The notes under the pieces: model-generated | The model's input: the letters and a program-made list of their open reading frames with translations, nothing else | The model's database searches: none | Told to the model about the DNA's origin: nothing | Shown here: positions 8,854 through 16,880 of the stretch, one piece after another | Layout of the letters: each line of letters opens with the position of its first letter | Numbering within the stretch: position 1 is the first letter of the stretch | NCBI GenBank assembly: GCA_903884425.1 | Contig: CAISEP010000007.1 | Span: 1 to 64,000, forward strand | Direction of reading: 5' to 3' | DNA from: an uncultured Caulobacterales bacterium | GTDB taxonomy: Bacteria > Pseudomonadota > Alphaproteobacteria > Caulobacterales > Caulobacteraceae | DNA length: 64,000 bases | Program-made: the position numbers and the translations under genes

Positions 8854-9289
8854 CGCGGAGACGGCCCGCCTGCAGGTGCGTTACCTCGGCTCCGGACCGG
8901 TGATCTGGTCCGGGGGGCGGCAGAATTTCGGGCTGCAGGACGCGGACGAGGGGCTGCACCCGGGCGTGCCCTTCGACGGGGGCGAGACCTTCGACCTGAT
9001 GCTGACGGTGCGGACCGGCAGTGGCGGCGGGCCGGTGCTGTCCGGTCCCTTCGCCCACGGCCCCCCCGGCGGGCGGTTCCTCTATCTCAGCTGGCGCAAC
9101 GACACGGGGGCCTATGCCCGCCGGCTGAAACTGTCCCTGGCCGGGATCGACCGGGACCTGCTCGACGCCGCCGCGGAGCGGGGCGAGCCCCTCTGCGCCC
9201 TTGTGGATGACCGCGCGCCGAAGGCGACCCGCACCGGCGTCAATGTGGGCGGAAACCACCCCGTTCTGTGGGCGCTGCCGGAAGGTTAA
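8837..9289 (+). CDS. DUF5990 family protein
   Basis: A 150-residue protein. The start is ATG at 8837, 17 bases inside the end of the M20 peptidase gene, so translation is probably coupled. It carries the DUF5990 hallmark GPFAHGPPGGRFLYLSW near the middle and a C-terminal RRLKLSLAGIDRDLL segment. Members are small cytoplasmic beta-rich proteins of unknown function. Its stop codon TAA is part of the left arm of a long inverted repeat. Confidence 0.82.
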   Translation: MPTRNSAETARLQVRYLGSGPVIWSGGRQNFGLQDADEGLHPGVPFDGGETFDLMLTVRTGSGGGPVLSGPFAHGPPGGRFLYLSWRNDTGAYARRLKLSLAGIDRDLLDAAAERGEPLCALVDDRAPKATRTGVNVGGNHPVLWALPEG

Positions 9290-9325
9290 TAGGGTCCTAA
9301 CATAAAAATTAGGATCCTATTAACC
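9284..9325. terminator. Long inverted repeat, bidirectional terminator
   Basis: GGTTAATAGGGTCCTAA (9284-9300) and TTAGGATCCTATTAACC (9309-9325) are reverse complements at 16 of 17 positions, and the odd position is a G-U pair in RNA. The loop is an A-rich 8 bases. The TAA stop of the DUF5990 gene and the TAA stop of the convergent DUF2779 gene sit symmetrically in the two arms. This is far more AT-rich than the flanks. A motif like the left arm recurs at 50226. Confidence 0.75.
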
Positions 9326-10822
9326 CTGCGGGTCGTCGTCTCGGCCGAGGGAGTCGCACAGGGCCACCATGGCCCAGCTGTCCAGTCGGCAATAGGCCAG
9401 CAGCTCTGCGCGCAAGGCCTCCCGGCGGCGCGGGTCGGTGTCAGGGTGAATGGCCTCCTGATAGGCGTTCGGTGCCGCCATTCCGTCGTTAACGCCTTGA
9501 AGATCCGAATATTTCAGCGCCGGTAGGCGGCAGGGCAACACCGCCTTGATGGACCAAGATCCCCGCATGTCCCGGTGGTAGTAGGTGTTGCGCACCACCG
9601 GCAGCAGGTCCACCACCCGGTCCGCCGCGGCTGTCAGCCGGGGGGCAAGGTCCGGGAACAGCCGGGCCAGGCGCCGGATGCAGGCCCGCTCCACCCCCGC
9701 GGCCCAGGCGACGATGGCGCCGGTCTCGCCCAGGCAGTCGACCAGGGCCTCGGCACAGGCACGGGAGGGGTCGGCCCCGGTCAGATCGAGGAATTCGGTC
9801 TGTGGATAAGTGCCGTCCTCCGCCGCCAGATGGCAGGAGAACTGGAACGGCACCGCCTCGAAGGGTCGGGTGCCCAGCCAGCGGGGAATGGCGAACCCCA
9901 CCGTCTCGAAATCGAGGAAGCGGAGGGGGGAGGGCCAGTCGGCCACCGCCGCGCGGAAACCTGCCGGATCATGGAAGGCCACGCCGGTCCGTGTGGCGGT
10001 CAGGATGCGGTCCAGGGCCGGCGGCAGGGCCAGCTCCGGCGGCGCGTCCCGCAGATCGGCGATCCCGGCCTGGCGCAGGGCCTCGGCGGCGGTCTTGCCC
10101 GCCGCGCCGGGCAGAAGCTCCGGCGGATAGTCGGCAACCGGGGGCTCGCCAGCGCGGCAGTGGCCCTGGAAGGGGCAGGGGTAGGGCGTGGCACACTGCC
10201 CGCCGGTGGCGATCTCCGGCTCGCCCCCGGCCAGGCACTGGCGGGCCGCGGTGACCACCAGATGGCGGCGGTTCACCAGGGGGGCCACCCGCTCCGACAC
10301 ATCGACGGTGCGCAGAAGGCCCGCATAGTCCCCCGCCCGGGTATAGGAAAAGCGGGTGTCGATATGCGCCAGTTCCGCCGCGGACACGGGCAGGCCCGCC
10401 CCCAGCGCCACCCAGACCTGGGAGGCGAGGTCGCCCAGGTGATAGGGCTTCACCGAGGCCGCGCTCTTCACCTCGCAGATCCGCCAGCCGCCGTCCGCCT
10501 CCGGCAGCAGCAGGTCGACCCGGACGAGCACGTCCTCGTGGACGAAGGTGGCCTCGAACAGCGGGGCCCGCCGCCCGTCGGCGATCCGTTCACGGGTCTC
10601 GGCCACGGCCAGGTCCAGCCGGTCGTCATGGCCGATCAACACGCCCCCCGGCACGAGGTCGCGGGCAATCTCCCCCACCTGGTTGCCGACGGCCAGGAGG
10701 GGGGTGCGAGCCGGGTCCGCAGCCAGCAGGTCCCGCCGGTTCACCTCCAGCCAGAGCCGTCGCGGGCACTGTTCGAAGGCGGTCAGGCGGGACTTGGACA
10801 GGAAGGCGCGGGGCGGGCTCAG
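9320..10822 (-). CDS. DUF2779 protein: Cas4-like FeS nuclease plus RNase H-like domain
   Basis: The N-terminal half is a Cas4/RecB-like PD-(D/E)xK nuclease: LSKSRLTAFEQCPRRLWLEV, a motif-III-like CEVKSA, and a C-x6-C-x5-C cluster in QCATPYPCPFQGHC that with the N-terminal Cys would hold a 4Fe-4S cluster. The C-terminal half (about residues 285-500) is the DUF2779 RNase H-like domain with FLDFETVGFAIP and PFQFSCH. The first ATG/GTG in frame is GTG at 10742-10744, which would delete LSKSRLTAFEQCPRRLWLE including the first cluster Cys. Upstream, the only plausible initiator is CTG at 10820-10822, overlapping the stop of the quinone oxidoreductase. The frame is sure; the start is uncertain (GTG 10744 is the conservative alternative). 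Confidence 0.82.
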   Translation of the reverse strand: MSPPRAFLSKSRLTAFEQCPRRLWLEVNRRDLLAADPARTPLLAVGNQVGEIARDLVPGGVLIGHDDRLDLAVAETRERIADGRRAPLFEATFVHEDVLVRVDLLLPEADGGWRICEVKSAASVKPYHLGDLASQVWVALGAGLPVSAAELAHIDTRFSYTRAGDYAGLLRTVDVSERVAPLVNRRHLVVTAARQCLAGGEPEIATGGQCATPYPCPFQGHCRAGEPPVADYPPELLPGAAGKTAAEALRQAGIADLRDAPPELALPPALDRILTATRTGVAFHDPAGFRAAVADWPSPLRFLDFETVGFAIPRWLGTRPFEAVPFQFSCHLAAEDGTYPQTEFLDLTGADPSRACAEALVDCLGETGAIVAWAAGVERACIRRLARLFPDLAPRLTAAADRVVDLLPVVRNTYYHRDMRGSWSIKAVLPCRLPALKYSDLQGVNDGMAAPNAYQEAIHPDTDPRRREALRAELLAYCRLDSWAMVALCDSLGRDDDPQG

Positions 10823-11781
10823 GGGATCATCAGCACCCGGCCGACGGCGGCCCGGCTCTCGATATAGGCATGGGCGGCGGCGGCCTGGGACAGGGGGAAC
10901 TCCCGGTCGATGACCACCTGGAACTCGCCCCGCGCGGCCTCGTCGATCAGGCGCTGGATCATGTCGTGGGCCCGGTCGGTCATGATCTCCGCCCCCAGGA
11001 AGACCCCGCTGAGGGAGCGGTTGCCCCCCATCAGGCTGCCCACGTCCACCGTCATCGGCTCGCGTCCGGCCTGGCCCACCATGGACACCCGCCCGCGATA
11101 GGCCAGGGACAGGATCGAGCCCTGCAGGGTCGGCCCGCCGACGCTGTCCACCACCAGGTTCACCCCCTTGTTGTCGGTGAGCTTCATGACGCTCTCCGGC
11201 ACGGCGTGGGTGCGGTAGTTGATGCCGTGGTCCAGCCCGTAGGCCTTCAGCCGCTCCAGCCGCTCGTCGGAGGAGGCGGTGGCCAGCACCGTGGCACCCG
11301 CACGCTTGGCCAGCTGGATGGCGGCCAGGCCGACCCCGCTCGCCCCGGCCTGGACCAGCACGGTCTCCCCCGCCTTCAGGCGACCGAACTCGAACAGGCA
11401 GTCATGGGCCGTGCCGAAGGCCACGGGGATGACGGCGGCCAGGCGCGGGTCGAAGCCGTCCGGAATCGGCCAGCAGTTGCGGGCGGGCACGGGGCGCAGC
11501 TCCGCATGGCTGCCGAAGCCGTCCACGGTGGCGACCTTCTGGCCGACCTTCAGATGGGTGACCTCGGACCCGACCTCGACGATCTCGCCGGAGGCCTGAT
11601 AGCCGACGATGTGCGGATGCCGGACCAGGGGTCCGCGCCAGCGGTTCAGGGTGTCGCCGCCCTCGATGCTGATGGCGAGCACGCGGATGATGACGCCCTT
11701 GGGGTGGCAGACGGGATCGGGCACCTCCTCGTACTTCAGGACATCGGGGGATCCGTTCTCGTAATAGACGGCAGCCTTCAT
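10819..11781 (-). CDS. Zinc-type alcohol dehydrogenase-like / quinone oxidoreductase (MDR family)
   Basis: A 320-residue medium-chain dehydrogenase/reductase without the structural zinc Cys set, so of the quinone oxidoreductase type. The GroES-like N-terminal domain holds GVIIRVLAIS and HPHIVGYQASGEIVEVG. The Rossmann domain holds VQAGASGVGLAAIQLAKRAGA for NADPH. Start ATG at 11779-11781 was taken because the protein then opens MKAAVYYENG, standard for the family, with AGAGGA upstream. Its stop overlaps the likely beginning of the DUF2779 nuclease gene. It probably reduces quinones or enones; substrate unknown. Confidence 0.88.
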   Translation of the reverse strand: MKAAVYYENGSPDVLKYEEVPDPVCHPKGVIIRVLAISIEGGDTLNRWRGPLVRHPHIVGYQASGEIVEVGSEVTHLKVGQKVATVDGFGSHAELRPVPARNCWPIPDGFDPRLAAVIPVAFGTAHDCLFEFGRLKAGETVLVQAGASGVGLAAIQLAKRAGATVLATASSDERLERLKAYGLDHGINYRTHAVPESVMKLTDNKGVNLVVDSVGGPTLQGSILSLAYRGRVSMVGQAGREPMTVDVGSLMGGNRSLSGVFLGAEIMTDRAHDMIQRLIDEAARGEFQVVIDREFPLSQAAAAHAYIESRAAVGRVLMIP

Positions 11782-11898
11782 CGCGCAGGGTTCCTCTGAC
11801 GGGCCTCGATCCGATGCCGGGGCCTCACTTCTGTCCGGCGCAGACTGCCCGTTTTCCCACCGGGGCCGCAAGGGCCGGTGATGCGCCAGGCCGGGGGC

Positions 11899-12366
11899 TC
11901 AGGACCGGGCCTGTCCGATGGCGCGGGCGAGGGCGTCGGGATCACCCGTGCCGATATAGACAACCCGACCGCTCCTCAGCCGGACCCGGACCGCCTGGTC
12001 GCCCCGCAGACTGTAGATCTGGCCGTCGAGCCCGGGACGGATGCCCCAGCCGCCGAAGTCGCCCATCGGGCTGTAGCGCAGGGTCCCGACCTCCTCCACG
12101 TCCCTGGCCGGGATGGACAGGCGTCCCAGGGGCCAGAGGCTGACGGTCACCGTGCCGTCGGCCACGTCGGTCCGCAATTGCAGGGCAAGGGCCGACGCGA
12201 CGGCCACAAGCAGGACGACGGTGGCGATCAGGGCCCCCGGAAGGTTGGTGGACTGCGGGCCGTGGATGACGGCCAGATCGTACCAGAGCCAGCCGACGAC
12301 CAGCGCACCGACGAGGCTCACCGCGCCTGTCACCGATACGGGCAGGGCCTGACGCTCCCGGTACAT
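11899..12366 (-). CDS. Hypothetical membrane protein with PH-like C-terminus
   Basis: A 155-residue protein beginning MYRERQALP. It has two hydrophobic segments (about residues 10-32 and 42-65) with a short loop between them, then a soluble beta-rich tail of 85 residues with SIPARDVEEVGTLRY and AVRVRLRSGRVVYIGTGDP. The tail resembles the bacterial PH-like domain of small two-TM proteins, in which substitutions such as RVRLRSG are usual. Function unknown. It follows the methyltransferase gene on the same strand with a 22-base gap and may be co-transcribed. Confidence 0.7.
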   Translation of the reverse strand: MYRERQALPVSVTGAVSLVGALVVGWLWYDLAVIHGPQSTNLPGALIATVVLLVAVASALALQLRTDVADGTVTVSLWPLGRLSIPARDVEEVGTLRYSPMGDFGGWGIRPGLDGQIYSLRGDQAVRVRLRSGRVVYIGTGDPDALARAIGQARS

Positions 12367-12388
12367 GCTGGCCTCCTGGTCGAGGGTC

Positions 12389-13489
12389 TCAGGTCGGGGG
12401 CAGGACCCCACCGACGTCCCTACCATCCGCGGGGGATGGCTTCCAGGCCATCAGGGTCACGCTCTCGTTCCGGGAGGGGTCGCGCAGGGTGTTGTGCACC
12501 GCTTGCCGCACCCGGCGGCGCACCTCCTGCGCGTCGGGCAGAGCCCCGTGGGCATAGGGATCCAGCCCCGCGGCCATTGCGGCACTGCCGTGGAAATAGA
12601 AGGACGCGTCCGGGTCCGGCATCGGGGCCTCGATCCCGACGAAGCCGGTCTCGACCAGCAACCGGCGCAGGCCCGCCACCGTGAAAAGGGTGAGATGGCG
12701 CGGCGGCTCCAGCCCGATCCAGTCGGCCCCGAACTGCCGCAGTCCTTCCGCGTCCAGGCTGGGCAGCGACACCCACAGCCGCCCCCCCGGCTTCAGGAGG
12801 CGCAGCACCTGGGCGAGCGCCGCCGCCGGGGCGTGGACGTGCTCGAGCACGTGACTGAGGGTGATGTGGTCGAAGCTGTCGGCTGCGAACGAGGCGCTGG
12901 TCAGGGTCCCCTGCTCGACAGCGAGGCCCTGCGACCGCGCCGTCGCCACGGCCTGGGGGTCGGGCTCGAGGCCGGTGACCTCGTAGCCGCAGTCCCGGGC
13001 CACCTGCAGGAAGTCGCCGTTGCCGCACCCCACGTCCAGCAGGCGCGACGCACCCGCCGACGGGGCGGGCAGGTGGCGGATGAAGGCCCCCTGCCGGGCC
13101 TTGTCCAGCGGGCGCATCAGCGCGGCCGCCAGCCACGCCGGAGCCGCGTGGGGAAACCGGTAGCCGTAGCCGCGATTGAGCTCGCCATTGGCCAGCCAGC
13201 CCTTCAGGGACCGACGGCGGGACGGCAGGCGCTTCGGGTTCCCGGCCCCGTGGGTGTAGTAGCGGGCATAGGCCCGTCCGATGGTTTCCGGATTCGGGCG
13301 GGGATCGAGATAGGCGCAATCGCAGCCACCGCACCGGTGCAGGGTCCAGCGCCCCGGCGCGACGCCGAACACCCGGTCGGTCAGGTCGTCGAACATCATC
13401 GTGCGCGCCGGGCTCCCGCACACCGGGCAGTGACCCAGATGTTCCCGCACGATTTCGCCGTCGGTCGTCGGTTCTGAGACTTGGGTCAT
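12389..13489 (-). CDS. Class I SAM-dependent methyltransferase with N-terminal zinc ribbon
   Basis: A 366-residue protein. An N-terminal zinc-ribbon-like segment has CPVCGS and later CGGCDC, as in methyltransferases of surface-polysaccharide clusters. The Rossmann methyltransferase core contains LLDVGCGNGDFL (SAM-binding GxGxG), LEPDP (acidic end of strand 2) and DHITLSHVLEHV. ATG at 13487-13489 (MTQVSEP) is preferred over a TTG seven codons upstream. It probably modifies a small molecule or glycan precursor. It diverges from the S10 peptidase across a palindrome-rich 252-base gap. Confidence 0.87.
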   Translation of the reverse strand: MTQVSEPTTDGEIVREHLGHCPVCGSPARTMMFDDLTDRVFGVAPGRWTLHRCGGCDCAYLDPRPNPETIGRAYARYYTHGAGNPKRLPSRRRSLKGWLANGELNRGYGYRFPHAAPAWLAAALMRPLDKARQGAFIRHLPAPSAGASRLLDVGCGNGDFLQVARDCGYEVTGLEPDPQAVATARSQGLAVEQGTLTSASFAADSFDHITLSHVLEHVHAPAAALAQVLRLLKPGGRLWVSLPSLDAEGLRQFGADWIGLEPPRHLTLFTVAGLRRLLVETGFVGIEAPMPDPDASFYFHGSAAMAAGLDPYAHGALPDAQEVRRRVRQAVHNTLRDPSRNESVTLMAWKPSPADGRDVGGVLPPT

Positions 13490-13573
13490 GGGGGCGGGTC
13501 CGAGGTTCAATCCGTCGTGTTGTCCAGCGCCCCGGCTGTGACGGTGGATTGTGGCGACCGCGCAACCGGTTCA

Positions 13574-13682
13574 TTTCGTTCTCGAAAATTCGTTTCAGGG
13601 GTGAAAAATTGACACCTGAGGGGCAGACGGGGCGGAAAAAGTCCGGGCCGTCGGCCTTTCGTGCCGTTCAAATTCGTTTGAA
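13574..13682. promoter_or_regulatory. Cluster of small palindromes in a divergent promoter region
   Basis: The 252-base gap between the methyltransferase and S10 peptidase starts holds three perfect short inverted repeats: TTTCG-TTCT-CGAAA (13574-13587), TTTCA-GGGG-TGAAA (13593-13606) and TTCAAA-TTCG-TTTGAA (13667-13682). The ten-mer AAATTCGTTT occurs twice (13586-13595 and 13670-13679). A -35-like TTGACA lies at 13609-13614 without a good -10 partner. This looks like operator DNA; the regulator is unknown. Confidence 0.35.
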
Positions 13683-13741
13683 GGCGGGGGCGAAGCGACG
13701 GCTAATGGCGGCCTCTCCATCGACACGGGACTGCGATCACC

Positions 13742-15394
13742 ATGCGTCAGGTTCACGCCACCGGACTTCTTCTCCCGGCCCTTCTGGCAGCCCAGCTGGC
13801 CGCCACGTCCGCCCAGGCGGCACCCGGCCGGGGATCGGACACCGGCGCGGCCGCAGCGTCGTCCCCGTCCGCCACCGCCGACGCCGACCGCGGGGTGACC
13901 TTCCACCCGGAGGCCGTGACCACGGAAGGCGCGGTCGAGATCGGCGGGCGGTCCATCGCCTACCGCGCCGTCGCCGGGACGCTGGTGGTCCATCCGAGGG
14001 GCTGGGACGACGCCGCCGCCCGGGACGAGGCCGGAACCGCGCCGAAGGCCGAGGCGTCCATGTTCTACACGGCCTATTTCCGCAACGGGGCCCCCGACGC
14101 GGGACGGCCGATCACCTTCCTGTTCAACGGAGGGCCGGGGTCGGCCAGCCTGTGGCTGCACATGGGCGCCTTCGGCCCGCGCCGGGTGGTCACCGCCGAC
14201 GCAGCCCACACCCCGGCGGCTCCCTACCGGGTGATCAACAACGCCTTCTCCCTGCTGGATGCCAGCGATTTGGTGTTCATCGACGCGCCGGCCACGGGCT
14301 TCAGCCGCATCGCCGGCAAGGACAAGGAGAAGGCCTTCCTGGGCGTGGACGCCGACGCCCACGCCTTCACCGAGTTCGTGAAGGGCTTCCTGTCGAAGTA
14401 TGACCGGTGGAACTCGCCCAAGTACCTGTTCGGGGAAAGCTACGGCACGCCCCGGGCGGCGGTGATGACCGCCATGCTCGCGGAGAACTCCATCGAGCTG
14501 AACGGGGTGATCCTGCTGTCCGCCACCCTCAACTTCGACCTGTGGGCAGACGCGCCGCAGTTCAATCCGGGGACCGAGGAACCCTATATCGTGACCCTGC
14601 CCTCCATGGCGGCCACGGCCTGGTACCATGACCGCATCAGCGGAGGACGACCGGCCGAGCTCGCCCCCTTCCTGCGGGAGGTGGAGCAGTTCGCCCTGAC
14701 CGACTATGCCCAGGCCCTGCTGGCCGGATCGGACCTGCCCCCCGCCCGCCGCAAGGCGGTGGCGGAGCGGCTGGCGCACTATACCGGCCTGCCCGTCGAC
14801 TACATCGAAAAGGCCGACCTGCGGGTGAATGTGGGGGAATTCCAGCGCACCCTGGACGAGGCCCGGGGGCTGAGCGTCGGCCGCCTCGATACCCGCTTCG
14901 AGGGGCCGCAGCTCGATCCCCTGTCCAAGGAGGCGGACTACGATCCCCAGTCGGCGGCCATCGGCTCCGCCTATGTCACGGCCTTCAACGACTATGCCCG
15001 CCGCACCCTGAAGTTCGGCGGCGAGCGCGCCTTCCGGCCGTCCTTCGACGTGGAAAGCGACTGGGCCTACAGCCACCGGCCCCCGGGGGCGGGGCAGGCG
15101 CTGCCGGGCATGGCCAATGTGATGCCCGACCTGGCCACGGCCATGAAGCTGAATCCCCGGCTGCGGGTGCTGGTCACCGGCGGTCAGTTCGACCTGGCGA
15201 CCCCCTATTTCGAGGGGGTCTACGAGACGCGGCACCTGGCCATTCCGGCCGACCTGCGGGGCAATATCGAGTACCGCTACTATCCGTCCGGCCATATGGT
15301 CTATGCCAACGAGGCGTCGCTGAAGGCCCTCCACGCGGACGTGGCCGACTTCATCCAGCGCACGGCCGGTCCCGCGGCGGGGCCTGCGAAATAG
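13742..15394 (+). CDS. Secreted S10-type serine carboxypeptidase-like protein
   Basis: A 550-residue protein with an N-terminal signal peptide (hydrophobic LLLPALLAAQLAATSAQA) and an alpha/beta-hydrolase S10 core. The oxyanion segment is FNGGPGSASLW, the nucleophile is Ser233 in GESYG, and the catalytic His is His518 in SGHMVY; the Asp is probably in VTGGQFDLATP. Length is normal for bacterial S10 peptidases. It is predicted to release C-terminal residues from peptides in the periplasm or outside. It reads divergently from the methyltransferase and converges on the tRNA-Leu gene. Confidence 0.92.
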   Translation: MRQVHATGLLLPALLAAQLAATSAQAAPGRGSDTGAAAASSPSATADADRGVTFHPEAVTTEGAVEIGGRSIAYRAVAGTLVVHPRGWDDAAARDEAGTAPKAEASMFYTAYFRNGAPDAGRPITFLFNGGPGSASLWLHMGAFGPRRVVTADAAHTPAAPYRVINNAFSLLDASDLVFIDAPATGFSRIAGKDKEKAFLGVDADAHAFTEFVKGFLSKYDRWNSPKYLFGESYGTPRAAVMTAMLAENSIELNGVILLSATLNFDLWADAPQFNPGTEEPYIVTLPSMAATAWYHDRISGGRPAELAPFLREVEQFALTDYAQALLAGSDLPPARRKAVAERLAHYTGLPVDYIEKADLRVNVGEFQRTLDEARGLSVGRLDTRFEGPQLDPLSKEADYDPQSAAIGSAYVTAFNDYARRTLKFGGERAFRPSFDVESDWAYSHRPPGAGQALPGMANVMPDLATAMKLNPRLRVLVTGGQFDLATPYFEGVYETRHLAIPADLRGNIEYRYYPSGHMVYANEASLKALHADVADFIQRTAGPAAGPAK

Positions 15395-15508
15395 GGCGTC
15401 GGGATTGAACGGGGGTGCCCGGTGAGGCTTCGGCCGCGCCGGGCCGCCCTTGGGATGTCAGGCAATCTCGATTTGGGGGACCCGGACGATTTCGTACCGG
15501 ATGGGTGG

Positions 15509-15592
<84 letters not shown>

Positions 15593-15644
15593 CCGGTCTG
15601 CGGACGGGGCCTCGAAAAGCCCCGCCGTTTCGCGAGAGGACGGG

Positions 15645-15673
15645 TTATTAGGGCGCCCTCATCGGTCGGTCAA
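15645..15673 (-). promoter_or_regulatory. Sigma-70-type promoter of the tRNA-Leu gene
   Basis: On the minus strand, TTGACC (15668-15673) is followed after exactly 17 bases by TAATAA (15645-15650), close to TTGACA/TATAAT. The tRNA 5' end lies about 50 bases downstream. This is one of the two best housekeeping promoters in the window. Confidence 0.8.
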
Positions 15674-15703
15674 CCGCGATTGTGCACCTCTTTTCCGCAG
15701 GCC

Positions 15704-16879
15704 CTAGGCAGAGGCACCGCGGGTGTCCATCAGGTTGCGGGCCACGACCATCCGGTGCACCTCCGAGGGGCCGTCATAGATGCGCATGTTGCGCACCCGG
15801 CCGGCCAGGATGTTCAGGGGCATCTCCTTGGTCATGCCCATGGCCCCGAAGCCCTGCATGGCCTGGTCGATAATCTCCTGCGCCATCTCGGTGGCGAAGA
15901 CCTTGAGCATGGAGATCTCGGTGCGCACGTCCTTGCCCTGGTCCAGCTTCCAGGCGCAGTGATAGGCCATCAGGCGCGCGGCATGGACCTTCGTCGCACC
16001 GTCGGCCACCCACCACTGGATGGACTGGCGCTCCGACAGGCGCTGGCCGAAGGTGGTGCGCTGGGGGGCGTAGTCGGTCAGCATGTCCAGCGCCCGCTGG
16101 GCCGCGCCGATGCACCAGGCCGCCATCTCCATCCGCCGTGTGCCCAGGCGGATCTGCATGGGGCCGAAGCCCTGGCCCTCCTCGCCCAGCAGCTTCCAGC
16201 CGGGGACGCGGCAGTCCTCCAGCGCCACCTCATAGGTGAACTCGCCCCCCAGCATGGGGATGCGGCGCAGGACGTTGAAGCCGGGCGTCTCCCGGTCCAC
16301 CAGGAAGGCCGACATGCCGCCCCTTGCCTTCTTCGCCGGGTCGGTGAGGGCCATCAGGATGGTGAAGTCCGCCTCCGCCGCCCGGGTGATCCAGATCTTG
16401 CGGCCGTTGATCACCCAGTCGTCCCCGTCGCGGACGGCCTTGGTCTGCATGCCCGCCGGGTCGGCACCTGCGCCCGGCTCGCTGATGCCGATGGCGGAGA
16501 TGGTCTCGCCGCGGGCATAGGGGGCGAGGTATTCGTCGATCTGCCGCCCCTTGGCTGTGGCCGCCAGCATCTGCAGGTTCGGGCTGTCCGGGGGCAGGGT
16601 GTAGGTGGCGACCGTGGAGCCGAGCGCCTCGTTCACCGCCACCAGGGCCACGTGGGGCAGGCCCATGCCGCCCTGCGCCTCCGGTGCGTCCAGGCTCCAC
16701 AGGCCGAGGTCCTTGGAGACCCTGTCCAGGTGCGCGCGCTCCTCAGGGGAGAGATAGGCCCCTTGTCCGGCGGCTTCCCGGGCCATGACGGCGCCTTCCA
16801 GCGGCACCAGCTCGTTGCGCACGAACTTCTGCACCAGATCGCGCAGCATCCGGTGCTCTTCGGCCAGTTCGAAATCCAT
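15704..16879 (-). CDS. Acyl-CoA dehydrogenase
   Basis: A 391-residue FAD flavoprotein with the standard three-part ACAD layout. The alpha-helical N-terminal domain begins MDFELAEEHRMLRDL. The beta domain has ISEPGAGADPAGM (FAD/substrate loop) and WVINGRKIWIT. The C-terminal helical domain carries the probable catalytic Glu in YDGPSEVHR. It catalyses the first beta-oxidation step, electrons going to ETF. One base separates it from the upstream thiolase gene, so they share an operon with the SDR and old yellow enzyme. Confidence 0.93.
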   Translation of the reverse strand: MDFELAEEHRMLRDLVQKFVRNELVPLEGAVMAREAAGQGAYLSPEERAHLDRVSKDLGLWSLDAPEAQGGMGLPHVALVAVNEALGSTVATYTLPPDSPNLQMLAATAKGRQIDEYLAPYARGETISAIGISEPGAGADPAGMQTKAVRDGDDWVINGRKIWITRAAEADFTILMALTDPAKKARGGMSAFLVDRETPGFNVLRRIPMLGGEFTYEVALEDCRVPGWKLLGEEGQGFGPMQIRLGTRRMEMAAWCIGAAQRALDMLTDYAPQRTTFGQRLSERQSIQWWVADGATKVHAARLMAYHCAWKLDQGKDVRTEISMLKVFATEMAQEIIDQAMQGFGAMGMTKEMPLNILAGRVRNMRIYDGPSEVHRMVVARNLMDTRGASA

Positions 16880-16880
16880 G

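Noticed and set aside
9284-9325. CtrA binding site interpretation of TTAA-N7-CTAA
   Set aside because: It matches at 7 of 8 core bases but lies between the 3' ends of convergent genes, not at a promoter; kept only as an alternative.
13569-13581. LexA box candidate GTTC-N5-GTTC
   Set aside because: Alphaproteobacterial LexA sites have GTTC-N7-GTTC; the spacing here is wrong.
13595-15334. A 579-codon open frame on the minus strand opposite the S10 peptidase
   Set aside because: Antisense to a gene with intact catalytic residues and a signal peptide; low-complexity composition.
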